Source of the DNA: Rubricoccus sp038746605
Lineage (GTDB): Bacteria > Bacteroidota > Rhodothermia > Rhodothermales > Rubricoccaceae
Assembly: GCA_038746605.1 (NCBI GenBank)
Contig: JBCDKM010000004.1
Span: 1 to 64,000, forward strand
Reading direction: 5' to 3'
Length of the DNA: 64,000 bases
Made by a program: the position numbers and the translations under genes. Below, piece by piece: positions 42,870 through 51,328 of the stretch. The notes below the pieces were generated by a model. The model worked only from the letters and a program-made list of their open reading frames with translations. It was not told the DNA's origin and ran no database searches. Every line of letters starts with the position of its first letter. Positions within the stretch are counted from its first letter, which is position 1.

Positions 42870-43290
42870 ACGCCGCTGTCCACATCGTGGAGAACCGTGT
42901 GGACAACCGGGCGGAACTCGCTCTTACACACACGAGACCGCGGACATGGGGGAAGCAGCACTCGATGCTTGCACACCGGCTACACCAAGGCCCCCACTGT
43001 TCTACACACCGGCCACGTGTGAATCCTCTTTCGGGTTAGGTGCGGGGGCTCCGTGTGGACGACAGTGGACATGTGGAAGAAGCGGACGGGACATCGGTTT
43101 GTGGCGTCTATCGAGGCGAGCGACGGGTCTGCGCATGTGGATCCGCTTGGGGATAAGGTGGACACCCATCCACCGTCATCCACCAGCAGGTACCCGGGAA
43201 GCGTTATCCACGTGTCCACAGCCCCTATCACTATCCCTACTTTACTTTTTTAAGTCTATCTGATATAGACCGCGACGTGGACAGATCCCC
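42870..43290. other. oriC: Candidate chromosomal replication origin (oriC)
   Basis: A gene-free region with many DnaA-box-like 9-mers (reference TTATCCACA). Near matches are TTATCCACG 43204-43212 (+, 8/9), TTGTCCACA 42906-42898 (-, 8/9), TTATCCCCA 43156-43148 (-, 8/9), TTCTACACA 43000-43008 (+), CTGTCCACA 42876-42884 (+), TCGTCCACA 43062-43054 (-), TCTTCCACA 43080-43072 (-), GGATCCACA 43144-43136 (-) and GTGTCCACA 43212-43220 (+). The last two boxes on the right overlap by one base and lead straight into GC-rich GCCCC, then pyrimidine triplets and AT-rich DNA, the order of a bacterial unwinding region. dnaA itself is not in this window. The remaining 43291-43482 shows no gene. Confidence 0.75.
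43225..43272. other. DnaA-trio-like triplets and DNA unwinding element
   Basis: Immediately after the DnaA box GTGTCCACA comes CTATCACTATCCCTAC, containing repeated CTA triplets spaced by three, then TTTACTTTTTTAAG and CTGATATAGAC. The phase CTA-TCA-CTA-TCC-CTA-CTT resembles the DnaA-trio strand of known origins. It is the most AT-rich stretch of comparable length that I saw in the window. Confidence 0.6.
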
Positions 43291-43482
43291 GGTTCCGCAT
43301 GGTACATCGTAGTATACCGGTCTCCGTGAAACAGCGGCTTGGGGTCCATACGGGACTATGTTGCAATCCCACTTCCCAGCGCCTCGTGACTCTGTCTTCG
43401 CTGTTCTCGCTCGCATGGTGCCACGGTCGGGCAATAGAGCCCCTGGACGGCAACCGAGAACCGTTTCGCTAATGAAAGGCCG

Positions 43483-44631
43483 TTATCTCGTAGACCGTAG
43501 GTAGCCGCGTAGGAGTCCATCGGGACCGACGATCTCCCACACGCTGTCTGCAAACGTGCGCGCTCCTGTCATTTTCGTGATGCCCAGGTCGCCTGCAATC
43601 CCGACGCCCGTTCCAGCTAGCTTCGGCGCGATGAAGGCGAACAGGCGATCCACGAGGTCCGCACGAAGCAGAGCAGTCGCGAGCCCCGGACCCGGCTCTA
43701 CGAGAACCGACTGGACTCGAGTTCCCACTCCGTTCCCGCTACCGAGTGTGTCCATCAGCGCACCGAGGTCGAGATGGCCGTCCGCCTCGGGAATGCGGAG
43801 GAGCTGCCCGCCGCGCCGCTGCAGGGAGTCAGTGTAAGCGGGTACAGCAGCTTCGCTCGTGACGGCGACCGTGCGCGCGGCGTGCTCGTCTGCGAAGAGG
43901 CGAAGGGTAGGAGAGAGGCGGCCGATCCGGTCCAGCACGACACGGAGCGGGTGGGTTTGCCCTTCGCGAAGCTTCGCGTCGCGGACAGTCAGACCCGGGT
44001 CGTCCACCTCGGCGGTCCCGGCGCCGATGAGGAGGGCGTCGGTCTCCGCTCTCCATCGGTGGACAAGCGCGCGCGCCTGGGGGGAGGTGATCCACCGGCT
44101 GTCACCCGTGCGCGTTGCGACCTGGCCGTCCAGCGTGAGCGCCCACTTCATCGTGACCAGCGGACGGCCGGTGCGGACGTGGGTTAGGAACGCCTCGTTG
44201 AGCCGCCGTGCCTCGCGCTCGCGAACCCCGACCGTCACGTCCACACCCGCCGCCCGTAGCCGCTCGATGCCTCGTCCTGCAACCTCGGGAAACGGGTCCT
44301 CGTGCGCGATGACGACGTTCGGAATCTGACGGTCTAGAATGAGGTCGGCGCAGGGAGGGGTCTTTCCGGTGTGGCTGCAGGGCTCCAGCGTAACCACCAT
44401 CGTGGCATTGCCGAGGCGGGCCGCGTGGCCTCGCCGCTCGGCGTCTCGAACAGCCCACACCTCGGCGTGAGGACCGCCGTAGCGGCCGTGCCAGCCTTCG
44501 CCGAGAACCGTCTCGTCATCGGGCGCGACCAGCACAGCTCCGACCATGGGGTTGGGACTGACGGCCCCGGCGCCTCGTGTGGCCAGCGTCAGCGCGCGGT
44601 CCATGTGGCGGGTCTGCTGCTCTGGTGTCAT
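43483..44631 (-). CDS. ribD: Bifunctional riboflavin biosynthesis deaminase/reductase
   Basis: 382 residues. The N-terminal zinc deaminase domain (MDRALTLATRGAGAVSPNPM, GGPHAEVWAV with the HAE zinc and catalytic site, LEPCSHTGKTPPCADL with the two Cys ligands) removes the pyrimidine amino group; the C-terminal reductase domain (VTMKWALTLDGQVATRTGDS, VEPGPGLATALL) reduces the ribosyl side chain. ATG 44631 has AAGGAG five bases upstream, one of the few clear Shine-Dalgarno sites here, and overlaps the stop of the preceding gene (ATGA). It is the first gene on the right of the candidate origin. Confidence 0.96.
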   Translation of the reverse strand: MTPEQQTRHMDRALTLATRGAGAVSPNPMVGAVLVAPDDETVLGEGWHGRYGGPHAEVWAVRDAERRGHAARLGNATMVVTLEPCSHTGKTPPCADLILDRQIPNVVIAHEDPFPEVAGRGIERLRAAGVDVTVGVREREARRLNEAFLTHVRTGRPLVTMKWALTLDGQVATRTGDSRWITSPQARALVHRWRAETDALLIGAGTAEVDDPGLTVRDAKLREGQTHPLRVVLDRIGRLSPTLRLFADEHAARTVAVTSEAAVPAYTDSLQRRGGQLLRIPEADGHLDLGALMDTLGSGNGVGTRVQSVLVEPGPGLATALLRADLVDRLFAFIAPKLAGTGVGIAGDLGITKMTGARTFADSVWEIVGPDGLLRGYLRSTR

Positions 44632-45290
44632 ATCTCCTTGGCCCACTCTGGCAGATCGTCAAGCGCCCAGCGCTCCAGGTAAAACTTGTGCTCGCCTCGC
44701 GCCCTCTGGTAGGGCATCACGAGGCGGCGCGCCTCGGTAGTCTCATGGGCACGGAGAACGGCGACGAGTCGGTCACGGAGAGCGTGACCCGCGTAGATGA
44801 TCCAATCGTGCCCGTCGTGCGCGATCTCTGACACGAAGATGAGGGCGTCGGGCTGGTGGTCGAGGGCGTCGCGGAGGAAGCCCCAGCCTGCGCGCCCGGG
44901 CGTGTCGGCGATGTGCTTGAGGAGGCTAGGGTCTACGGCCTCGGGCGCAGCGGCGACGACGTGCTCGACAGGGGGATCGCGGAAGCGGTCAGCGATCTCG
45001 TGCCACTCGAACGGAGGATTGGGCTCCACCATCGGTACGCTCCATTCCATACCCCGCGTGAGATCCCGGATGGGCCGGAGATACAGCGAGTCGTCTTCCA
45101 CTGCCGTGAGGCCGACCTTCCAGTCGTCGCCGACGAGGCGGGAGCCCGCAAGGTAGGCGCGAGCATACATCGGGCGGCTCAGCAGATCCTCTAACGGAGC
45201 GATCTCGCGAGGAGCGTCACGCGGGACAGGTTCGCCCGCCGAGGCGTCGAGTGGGAAGGGTTCCTCAGTGAAGACCTTGAGCACGTCCAT
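44628..45290 (-). CDS. Conserved-looking protein of unknown function, coupled to ribD
   Basis: 220 residues, soluble, no signal peptide. Notable stretches are MYARAYLAGSRLVGDDWKVG, WHEIADRFRDPPVEHVVAAA, ALIFVSEIAHDGHDWIIYAG and YLERWALDDLPEWAKEI. I do not recognise the family. Its stop codon overlaps the ribD start by four bases (ATGA), so the two are cotranscribed and coupled. Confidence 0.75.
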   Translation of the reverse strand: MDVLKVFTEEPFPLDASAGEPVPRDAPREIAPLEDLLSRPMYARAYLAGSRLVGDDWKVGLTAVEDDSLYLRPIRDLTRGMEWSVPMVEPNPPFEWHEIADRFRDPPVEHVVAAAPEAVDPSLLKHIADTPGRAGWGFLRDALDHQPDALIFVSEIAHDGHDWIIYAGHALRDRLVAVLRAHETTEARRLVMPYQRARGEHKFYLERWALDDLPEWAKEI

Positions 45291-45381
45291 GCAGGCTGTA
45301 TCCCCGTGCGGTCAGCGGCGTTCCTGACGCAGCTCTGGCTCTCCCTGCACAGCCTAGATTGCCGCATCCCCCGACCGTCCT

Positions 45382-46224
45382 ATGCGAGCGCTCCAGTCCC
45401 TCTATGCCTGGATCGGCGTCATCCTGATCATCCTGCTCATGCTGCCCACGATGGCCCTGGTACGGCTGTTCGACCGGTCACGAGGGCGCTATTACACAGG
45501 CCGGGTCTTTCGCGCGATGGGCTCGTGGATGACGCGCGTCAACCCGGTCTGGAAGATCACCCGCACGGGCACGCTGCCCGCCGATCCCCGGCGTCCGTTC
45601 ATCGTTGTCTCCAATCACCAGTCCAACGCGGACATCCCTGTGATCTCGCGATTGCCCTGGGAGATGAAGTGGGTCGCGAAGGCAGAGCTGTTCGATATCC
45701 CCGTGGTGGGGTGGCTCCTGTGGCTGTCAAACGACATACCGGTGAGGCGAAAGGATGCAGAGAGCCGTTCGGCGGCAGTTCGCCGTGCGAAGGCAATGCT
45801 GGAGAGCCGCATCTCGGTCATGTTCATGCCGGAGGGGACGCGCTCGCGCGATGCCCGCGTGCTCCGCTACCAGGATGGCGCTTTCCGGCTGGCCGTCGAG
45901 ACGGGGACCCCCATCCTGCCACTCGCTATCGACGGCACCTCGGAAGCACTGCCCAAAGCAGACTGGAAGTACGGCCACGCCGATGTGAATCTCCACGTCT
46001 TCGATCCGGTGGAGACGGCGAACCTCACGATGGGCGACGTGCCTGCGCTCCGGGAGGAGATCCGTCAGCGCACCATCGCGCTCATCGCGAAGTGGCGAGG
46101 CGTGGACCCTTCTAAGGTGGACGCGGCCCCTGAACAGCGCGCGGACCTCGTTCGCCTCGGCACCGAGGCGGACGCAGAGGGGACGGGCGAAGACGGGGCA
46201 AAGAGCGCCCCGCTGCGCGCCTGA
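45382..46224 (+). CDS. plsC: 1-acyl-sn-glycerol-3-phosphate acyltransferase
   Basis: Transfers an acyl chain to lysophosphatidic acid, giving phosphatidic acid at the inner membrane. 280 residues. A hydrophobic N-terminus (residues 8-30) is followed by VVSNHQSNADIP (HX4D catalytic motif, His 78 or so), VRRKDAESR, MFMPEGTRSRD (acyl-acceptor-binding PEGTRS) and PILPLAIDGT. The last 25 residues contain VRLGTEAD, encoded by an in-frame palindromic repeat (46153-46170). TAGATTGC at 45355-45362 is a possible promoter box. This is a more canonical PlsC than the gene at 32947. Confidence 0.94.
   Translation: MRALQSLYAWIGVILIILLMLPTMALVRLFDRSRGRYYTGRVFRAMGSWMTRVNPVWKITRTGTLPADPRRPFIVVSNHQSNADIPVISRLPWEMKWVAKAELFDIPVVGWLLWLSNDIPVRRKDAESRSAAVRRAKAMLESRISVMFMPEGTRSRDARVLRYQDGAFRLAVETGTPILPLAIDGTSEALPKADWKYGHADVNLHVFDPVETANLTMGDVPALREEIRQRTIALIAKWRGVDPSKVDAAPEQRADLVRLGTEADAEGTGEDGAKSAPLRA
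46153..46170. repeat. Short palindromic repeat, copy 20, inside plsC
   Basis: CGCCTCGGCACCGAGGCG, read in frame as RLGTEA close to the C-terminus of PlsC. Confidence 0.9.
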
Positions 46225-46286
46225 AGCCTTGTGCCGACCCTTCGCGACTTTGTAGACTCGCACTGCTCCGCTCAGCGGGACGCGAT

Positions 46287-46359
46287 TGCCCTGTAGCTCA
46301 ATTGGCAGAGCGCCGGTTTCTGGATCCGGAGGTTCAAGGTTCGATTCCTTGCAGGGCAG
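46287..46359 (+). tRNA. tRNA-Gln (anticodon CTG)
   Basis: A 73-base cloverleaf: acceptor TGCCCTG/CAGGGCA, D arm GCTC..GAGC, anticodon loop TTCTGGA with CTG at the anticodon, T arm CAAGG-TTCGATT-CCTTG, discriminator G. The weak first acceptor pair T1-A72 and G73 are identity features of tRNA-Gln. The last anticodon-stem pair (31-39) is T-T, a mismatch. CCA is not encoded. Confidence 0.95.
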
Positions 46360-46398
46360 CTCAGCCACCGGCCTTGGTCAGTGGCTTTCTTGTGGGTC

Positions 46399-47244
46399 TC
46401 AGAGGCGCTCCGCGAGGGCGGGAAGTGCCACACCCAGCGGCGCCGTCACCTTGAGGTCTACCCGGTGATCCGCGCGCGTCTGCCCGAGCGTGAGGAGTGC
46501 CGTCGGTTTGCCCTCTTTCTCCGCGCGAAGGACGAACCGGAAGCCGGAGTACACTGCCAGACTGGAGCCGACGACGAGCAGCGCATCGGCCTCGTTGTAC
46601 AGGTCCCATGCCTGGGCGACGGTTTCGCGCGGCACGCTCCCGCCGAAGAACACCACATCTGGCATCCAGACGCCGCTGCACGCGCAACTCGGTACCTCGA
46701 ACCGCTCGACGAGTCCGTCCGCTAGTGCGGCGTCGCCATCGGGGCGAATCGCTGCATTCAGCGGATGCGCAGGGTTGAGTCGCGCGATCTCGCGCTGGAC
46801 CGCATCGCGCGATTCGACCCCGCCACACGAGAGGCAGCGGACGCGTCGCAGCGCCCCATGCAACTCCACTACCCGCCGCGAGCTTGCCCCCTGATGGAGG
46901 CCGTCCACGTTCTGTGTGATGATGCCTGTGATCCGGCCGCGGCGCTCCAGGTCCGCCAGGGCGCGATGTCCGGCGTTGGGCTTCGCGGAGGCCACGCGAG
47001 GATATCCGGCCGCGCTTCGCGCCCAGTAGCGGCGGCGGGCTTCGGCATCGCGCACGAACGTGTCGTGCTGCATCGGCGCGGGGCGAGGGCCCGGACACGG
47101 CGTACGGTAGTCCGGGATGCCGCTCTCGGTGGAGATGCCAGCGCCGGTGAGGACGGTAACGCGGCGTCCGCGCAGGAGGTTGGCGAGTGCGTCCAGGTCG
47201 TCCGCCTCGGTGCCGAGGTGGGCAGGGTGGGGGAGAGGTCTCAT
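46399..47244 (-). CDS. cobB: Sir2-family NAD-dependent protein deacylase
   Basis: 281 residues. Rossmann and NAD motifs VTVLTGAGISTESGIPDYR and ITQNVDGLHQ, catalytic His in VVELHGAL, zinc ligands in RCLSCGG and SCACSG (CxxC and CxC), WMPDVVFFGGSVP, and VVGSSLAVYSG. It removes acyl groups from lysines using NAD. The region just after the start, HLGTEADDL (residues about 9-17), is encoded by a palindromic repeat and precedes the conserved fold, so it is tolerated as an N-terminal extension. ATG 47244 chosen. Confidence 0.94.
   Translation of the reverse strand: MRPLPHPAHLGTEADDLDALANLLRGRRVTVLTGAGISTESGIPDYRTPCPGPRPAPMQHDTFVRDAEARRRYWARSAAGYPRVASAKPNAGHRALADLERRGRITGIITQNVDGLHQGASSRRVVELHGALRRVRCLSCGGVESRDAVQREIARLNPAHPLNAAIRPDGDAALADGLVERFEVPSCACSGVWMPDVVFFGGSVPRETVAQAWDLYNEADALLVVGSSLAVYSGFRFVLRAEKEGKPTALLTLGQTRADHRVDLKVTAPLGVALPALAERL
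47202..47221. repeat. Short palindromic repeat, copy 21, inside the sirtuin gene
   Basis: CCGCCTCGGTGCCGAGGTGG; on the minus strand it encodes HLGTEAD at the protein's N-terminus. Confidence 0.9.
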
Positions 47245-47419
47245 GGCCGTAGGATTCCCGCGAGGCAGACGAGGATCCGGCGGAGCGGCTGCCCATCGGA
47301 GCCGCTCGTTGCGGCGGGTGTCGGTGTGTGTGTCCCTCACGCACTGTGTCCCAAAGGTCACGTCTAACGCATCCTCGACGCGGCACTTCGCGTACGGCCT
47401 GCCCGCTTTCCTCGCTGCC

Positions 47420-47692
47420 ATGCCTCTGATTGCGTTCCTCTGCCGTCTCCTCGCGCTCGTGCTCTTCGTGGCCGGACTCGCGCTCGCGGCAGTCGTGGGT
47501 GCAGCGGACGGGTACGGGGCCTTCGCGGTGGGCGTGATTGTCATCGTGACGCTCTCGCTCTCCGTTACGATGGGTGTCCTTGCGCGAATCTGCCGTGATC
47601 TGTCGCGGGTGTCGCGTTACGTCCGCGAGCAAGAGGCGAAGCAGAAGAAGGCCGCCGAGGCCGAAGATCCCGTCCTCGCCTACTTCTCGTAA
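47420..47692 (+). CDS. Small membrane protein of unknown function
   Basis: 90 residues with two hydrophobic helices (about 2-27 and 34-55) and a charged C-terminal tail (VSRYVREQEAKQKKAAEAED). The family is not recognised. It sits 39 bases upstream of the PBP gene in the same direction and may be cotranscribed with it. Confidence 0.7.
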   Translation: MPLIAFLCRLLALVLFVAGLALAAVVGAADGYGAFAVGVIVIVTLSLSVTMGVLARICRDLSRVSRYVREQEAKQKKAAEAEDPVLAYFS

Positions 47693-47731
47693 GGCACGAG
47701 CCTCGGATCTCTTCCCGTTGACGCGCCCGCT

Positions 47732-50428
47732 ATGGCCACCCCGACCCAGACCCCTGAGAAGCCGCGCCTCCGCTCCCGCCTCTGGGGGTGGACGAAGAAC
47801 GGGGCCTCGAAAGGCGCGAAGGCGACGGGGCAAGGCGCGAAGAAGGCCGGGTCAGCATACTGGAGCTGGAGCAAGGCGCGATGGATCGGCGTGCGCGACG
47901 GCGAGAAGCTCCGCTCCAAGCGTGTCCTCGATCTCGCCGCGCTGATCACGGGCTGGATGAGCGTCCTCGGCGGGACGGTATTCTCGCTCGTCGTTCTATA
48001 CACACTGTTCCTGATCCCGTTTACGCCGCGTGTGGCCACGTTGGAGCAGGCGTTGGAACTCCATCCGTCCCTCGCGGTCTCCTCCGATGGCACCGAGTTG
48101 ACCCAGTATGCCCGCAGCGGACGCCAGTGGGTGGAACTGGACGAGATCTCGCCCCACGTCATCGACGCCCTCCTCGCGACGGAAGACCGCCGCTTCTACT
48201 CGCACGGCGGCATCGACCTACGGCGGACGGCGGGCGCAGTGGTCCGCACGCTCACCGGCGACCGCGAGGGAGGCTCGTCGCTGACACAGCAACTCGCGCG
48301 GAACCTCTTCCCAGAGGCCATCGGCCGCGAGGCCTCGGTCAAGCGGAAGCTGAAGGAGGCCATCACGGCGGTCAAAATCGAGCGGGTCTACGAGAAGGAC
48401 CAGATCCTGGAGATTTACCTCAACTCCGTCCCGTTCCTCTACAACGCCGTCGGCATCGAGCGCGCAGCGCACACCTACTTCTCCAAGGACGCGGATGACC
48501 TCACCATCCCCGAGGCGACCACCCTCGTGGCCATGCTCAAGGGCACGAGTTATTACAATCCGCGTCAGCAGCCGGAGCGCGCCCTCGCGCGTCGCAACCT
48601 CGTGCTGGACCTAATGGTCGTCACCGACCGGCTGGAGGCCGAGGAGGCGGAGCGCCTCAAGGCCACGCCGCTGGGCCTCCGCTTTGAGCTCCAGACGATC
48701 CGCAACAGCCGCGCGCCGCATTTCACCGAGCACGTCCGCAAGCAGATGGAGGCGTGGTGCGAGGACAACGGCTACAACCTCTACGGCGACGGCCTCCGCG
48801 TGGTCACGACGCTGGACTGGGACCTGCAGCGCGTGGCGGACGAGAGCGTGACCAGGTTCGGAAACGCCCTTCAGACCGTGGCCGACGTGGAGTGGGGGCG
48901 CCGAAACGCGAGCGTCCTTGGTCGCACCACGGCGCCGTATTACAACGCGCGAGGCTCCGTGACGCCCTTCGGTCACTATTGGAGCAGCAAGACGGCCGTC
49001 GTGGACCAGTTTGTCCGCGAGACGCGAGAGTATGAGCGGGCCGTCGCGGGTGGCGCGAGCGACGAGGATGCGTTGGCGAGCCTCCGCGCCGACGCCGAGT
49101 TCATGACCGAGCTAAAGGAGCAGAAGACTCGCCTCCAGGTCGGCTTCACCGCCATCGACCCGCACACGGGCCACGTCCGCGCATGGGTCGGCAGCCGGGA
49201 CTACCGGACCGCGCCGTACGACCATGTCGCGCGCGCCCGGCGTCAGCCCGGCAGCACCTTCAAGCCGTTCGTCTACGCCCGCGCCCTCGAAGAAGGCTGG
49301 GAGCCCGAGGACACCGTCGCCGATGATTCCGTGGAGGTCCGCTTGGCCTCCGGCGAGGTCTGGACGCCCACCAACGCCGACGGTAGCATCACGGGCGACG
49401 ACGTGACCCTTCGCGATGCCCTCGCGCAGTCCCGCAACACCGTCACCGCCGCGCTCGGCCAGAAGATCGGCGCGCGCGATGTGGCCCGCCTCGCGCGTCG
49501 CGTGGGCGTGAACCGCAGCGAGCTGGACGCCGTGCCCAGCATCGTGCTCGGCACCGAGGAGGTCTCGCTGCTGGAGATGACCTCAGCGTACGCCACGTTC
49601 GCCTCGGCCGGAATGTACCGTGAGCCAGTCACCATCCTGCGCATCGAGGACCGTGAGGGCAATGTGCTGGAAGAGTTCGCGCCGCGCGAGAAAGAGGCGC
49701 TGCGCCCCGAAGTGGCCCACACCGTCGTGGACATGATGCGGGGCGTGGTGGACGAGGGCACCGGTCGCCAACTCCGTACGGAGTTCGGCGTCCGCGCCGA
49801 CGTGGCGGGCAAGACCGGCACCACCCAAGACGGCGTGGACGGCTGGTTCGTCGCCATCCACCCGGATCTCGCGATGGGCGCCTGGGTCGGCTTCGACGAC
49901 CCGCGCGTGACCTTTCGCACGAGCTACTGGCAGCAAGGTGGCCACAACGCGCTCCGCGTCGTCGGTGAGTTCTCCGGGACGCTGCTCCGCCGCGGACTGC
50001 TCAGTCCCGAACCGCGCTTCCCGACGTTGCCTGAGCGACAGGACGATGGCGTCCTCGGCCGCCTCGGCGAGTGGTTCGCGGGCCTCCTCGGCGACCCAGC
50101 CATGGACGAGGCCCCGCCGGACCCATCCGACCGCACGCCCGAGGCCGACGACCCTGGCTGGAATCCCGGTCGCTGGCGGGTCGAATCCAACGACCGCGAT
50201 GATCCGATCTCAGACATCGTGGACGACGCCATGAGCGACTTCGAACGGTTCCGCGAAGGCGCGTTGGACGAACTCGATCCGCGGGACCGCGAGATCGCGG
50301 AAGATCTCCTCGACGAGGCCGCTCGCCAGTTCGAGCGCGAGGCGGCACGAGCTGCCCGCGATGCCGAGCGCGCCCTCCGTGACTTGGAGCGTGAGGCCGC
50401 CCGCGCCGCCCGCGACATCCTGCGGTAG
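47732..50428 (+). CDS. mrcA: Class A penicillin-binding protein (PBP1A type)
   Basis: Bifunctional peptidoglycan synthase, 898 residues, inner membrane with periplasmic domains. A basic cytoplasmic tail and one helix (about residues 76-97) precede the GT51 domain (ATEDRRFYSHGGID at about residue 150, SLTQQLARNL, EIYLNSVPFLYNAVGIERAA). The transpeptidase domain has SxxK in PGSTFKPF (about residue 508), SxN in QSRNTV and KTG in AGKTGTTQDGVDGWF. The last 60 residues are an unusual Arg/Ala/Glu-rich helix (FEREAARAARDAERALRDLE) likely to form a coiled coil. Confidence 0.96.
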   Translation: MATPTQTPEKPRLRSRLWGWTKNGASKGAKATGQGAKKAGSAYWSWSKARWIGVRDGEKLRSKRVLDLAALITGWMSVLGGTVFSLVVLYTLFLIPFTPRVATLEQALELHPSLAVSSDGTELTQYARSGRQWVELDEISPHVIDALLATEDRRFYSHGGIDLRRTAGAVVRTLTGDREGGSSLTQQLARNLFPEAIGREASVKRKLKEAITAVKIERVYEKDQILEIYLNSVPFLYNAVGIERAAHTYFSKDADDLTIPEATTLVAMLKGTSYYNPRQQPERALARRNLVLDLMVVTDRLEAEEAERLKATPLGLRFELQTIRNSRAPHFTEHVRKQMEAWCEDNGYNLYGDGLRVVTTLDWDLQRVADESVTRFGNALQTVADVEWGRRNASVLGRTTAPYYNARGSVTPFGHYWSSKTAVVDQFVRETREYERAVAGGASDEDALASLRADAEFMTELKEQKTRLQVGFTAIDPHTGHVRAWVGSRDYRTAPYDHVARARRQPGSTFKPFVYARALEEGWEPEDTVADDSVEVRLASGEVWTPTNADGSITGDDVTLRDALAQSRNTVTAALGQKIGARDVARLARRVGVNRSELDAVPSIVLGTEEVSLLEMTSAYATFASAGMYREPVTILRIEDREGNVLEEFAPREKEALRPEVAHTVVDMMRGVVDEGTGRQLRTEFGVRADVAGKTGTTQDGVDGWFVAIHPDLAMGAWVGFDDPRVTFRTSYWQQGGHNALRVVGEFSGTLLRRGLLSPEPRFPTLPERQDDGVLGRLGEWFAGLLGDPAMDEAPPDPSDRTPEADDPGWNPGRWRVESNDRDDPISDIVDDAMSDFERFREGALDELDPRDREIAEDLLDEAARQFEREAARAARDAERALRDLEREAARAARDILR

Positions 50429-50469
50429 GGACTCCCCGAACCGCCACCCAGCCAGCGCGTTGTACCGCG

Positions 50470-51327
50470 ATGCCCTTCTCGCTGCTCGTCGTGCTGGCAG
50501 TGCTCCTCGCCGCTTGCACCCCGTCTGAAGACTTGCCGGGTGCCTCCGCCTCGGCGCCGAGGCCGGACGGATCCACTCTCCTCGGCACCGTCCCCTACGA
50601 TCTCGCGCAGCCCGACGCCCGCTTCGCACTGGAGCCGCGCCTTCGGGAGATCAGCGGCCTCGCATGGCTAGACTCGGGCCGACTAGTCGCCGTCCAGGAT
50701 GAAGACGGCGACCTCTTCGAGCTCGATCCCGAAACGGGCGGCGTGCTTCGTGTCACGCGGTTTTACAACAGCGGGGACTACGAGGGCGTGGCCCTCGCGG
50801 ACGACGTGCTCTGGGTGGTAGAGAGCGACGGCGACCTCTACCGCTACGACGGCACCGACGAGGCGGAGAAGATTGATCCCGGTCTGAAGCGGTCCAACGA
50901 CGTGGAGGGCCTCGCCTACGACGCCGCCCAAAACCGGCTCCTCCTCGCTCTGAAGGGCGATCCTGGAAATGACCTGGAGGATGTCCGCGCGATCTATGCC
51001 TTCGATCTGGCTTCCGGCCGCCTGTTCCCGGAGCCCGCCTACACGCTTGACCGAGAGCGTCTGGACAGCGGTGCCGACTCTTTCAAGCCGTCCGGGCTCG
51101 CGATTCACCCTGAGACCGACGAGATCTACATCATCTCCGCTGATCTCCGCGCGCTCATCGTGCTCATACCCGAGGGCGAGCTTCAGGCTGCGGTCGCGCT
51201 GCCCGTCCGTCTCTATCCTCAGCCTGAAGGCATCGCGTTCGCACCCGATGGCACCCTCTTCCTCTCCAACGAAGGCGGAAGCGGGGCGGCGACCCTTCTC
51301 CGCTTCTCACCACAGCCCTCTCCCTGA
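50470..51327 (+). CDS. SdiA-regulated/beta-propeller-type lipoprotein
   Basis: 285 residues. The N-terminus (VVLAVLLAACTPSED) is a lipoprotein signal with Cys near residue 16. The mature part has propeller-like blades (ISGLAWLDSGRLVAVQDEDG, YEGVALADDVLWVVESDGD, PSGLAIHPETDEIYIISADL, PEGIAFAPDGTLFLSNEGG), as in SdiA-regulated and esterase-like phytase-fold proteins. Ligand unknown. The linker ASASAPRPDG just after the lipidated Cys is encoded by a palindromic repeat. It runs into the next gene with one base between stop and GTG. Confidence 0.85.
   Translation: MPFSLLVVLAVLLAACTPSEDLPGASASAPRPDGSTLLGTVPYDLAQPDARFALEPRLREISGLAWLDSGRLVAVQDEDGDLFELDPETGGVLRVTRFYNSGDYEGVALADDVLWVVESDGDLYRYDGTDEAEKIDPGLKRSNDVEGLAYDAAQNRLLLALKGDPGNDLEDVRAIYAFDLASGRLFPEPAYTLDRERLDSGADSFKPSGLAIHPETDEIYIISADLRALIVLIPEGELQAAVALPVRLYPQPEGIAFAPDGTLFLSNEGGSGAATLLRFSPQPSP
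50546..50565. repeat. Short palindromic repeat, copy 22, inside the propeller lipoprotein gene
   Basis: CCGCCTCGGCGCCGAGGCCG, read in frame as SASAPRP in the post-lipobox linker, a different frame from the other intragenic copies. Confidence 0.85.
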
Positions 51328-51328
51328 C

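Noticed and set aside
42946..43453. Short open frames inside the candidate origin on both strands
   Set aside because: They have no protein-like composition, overlap the DnaA boxes and lack start signals.
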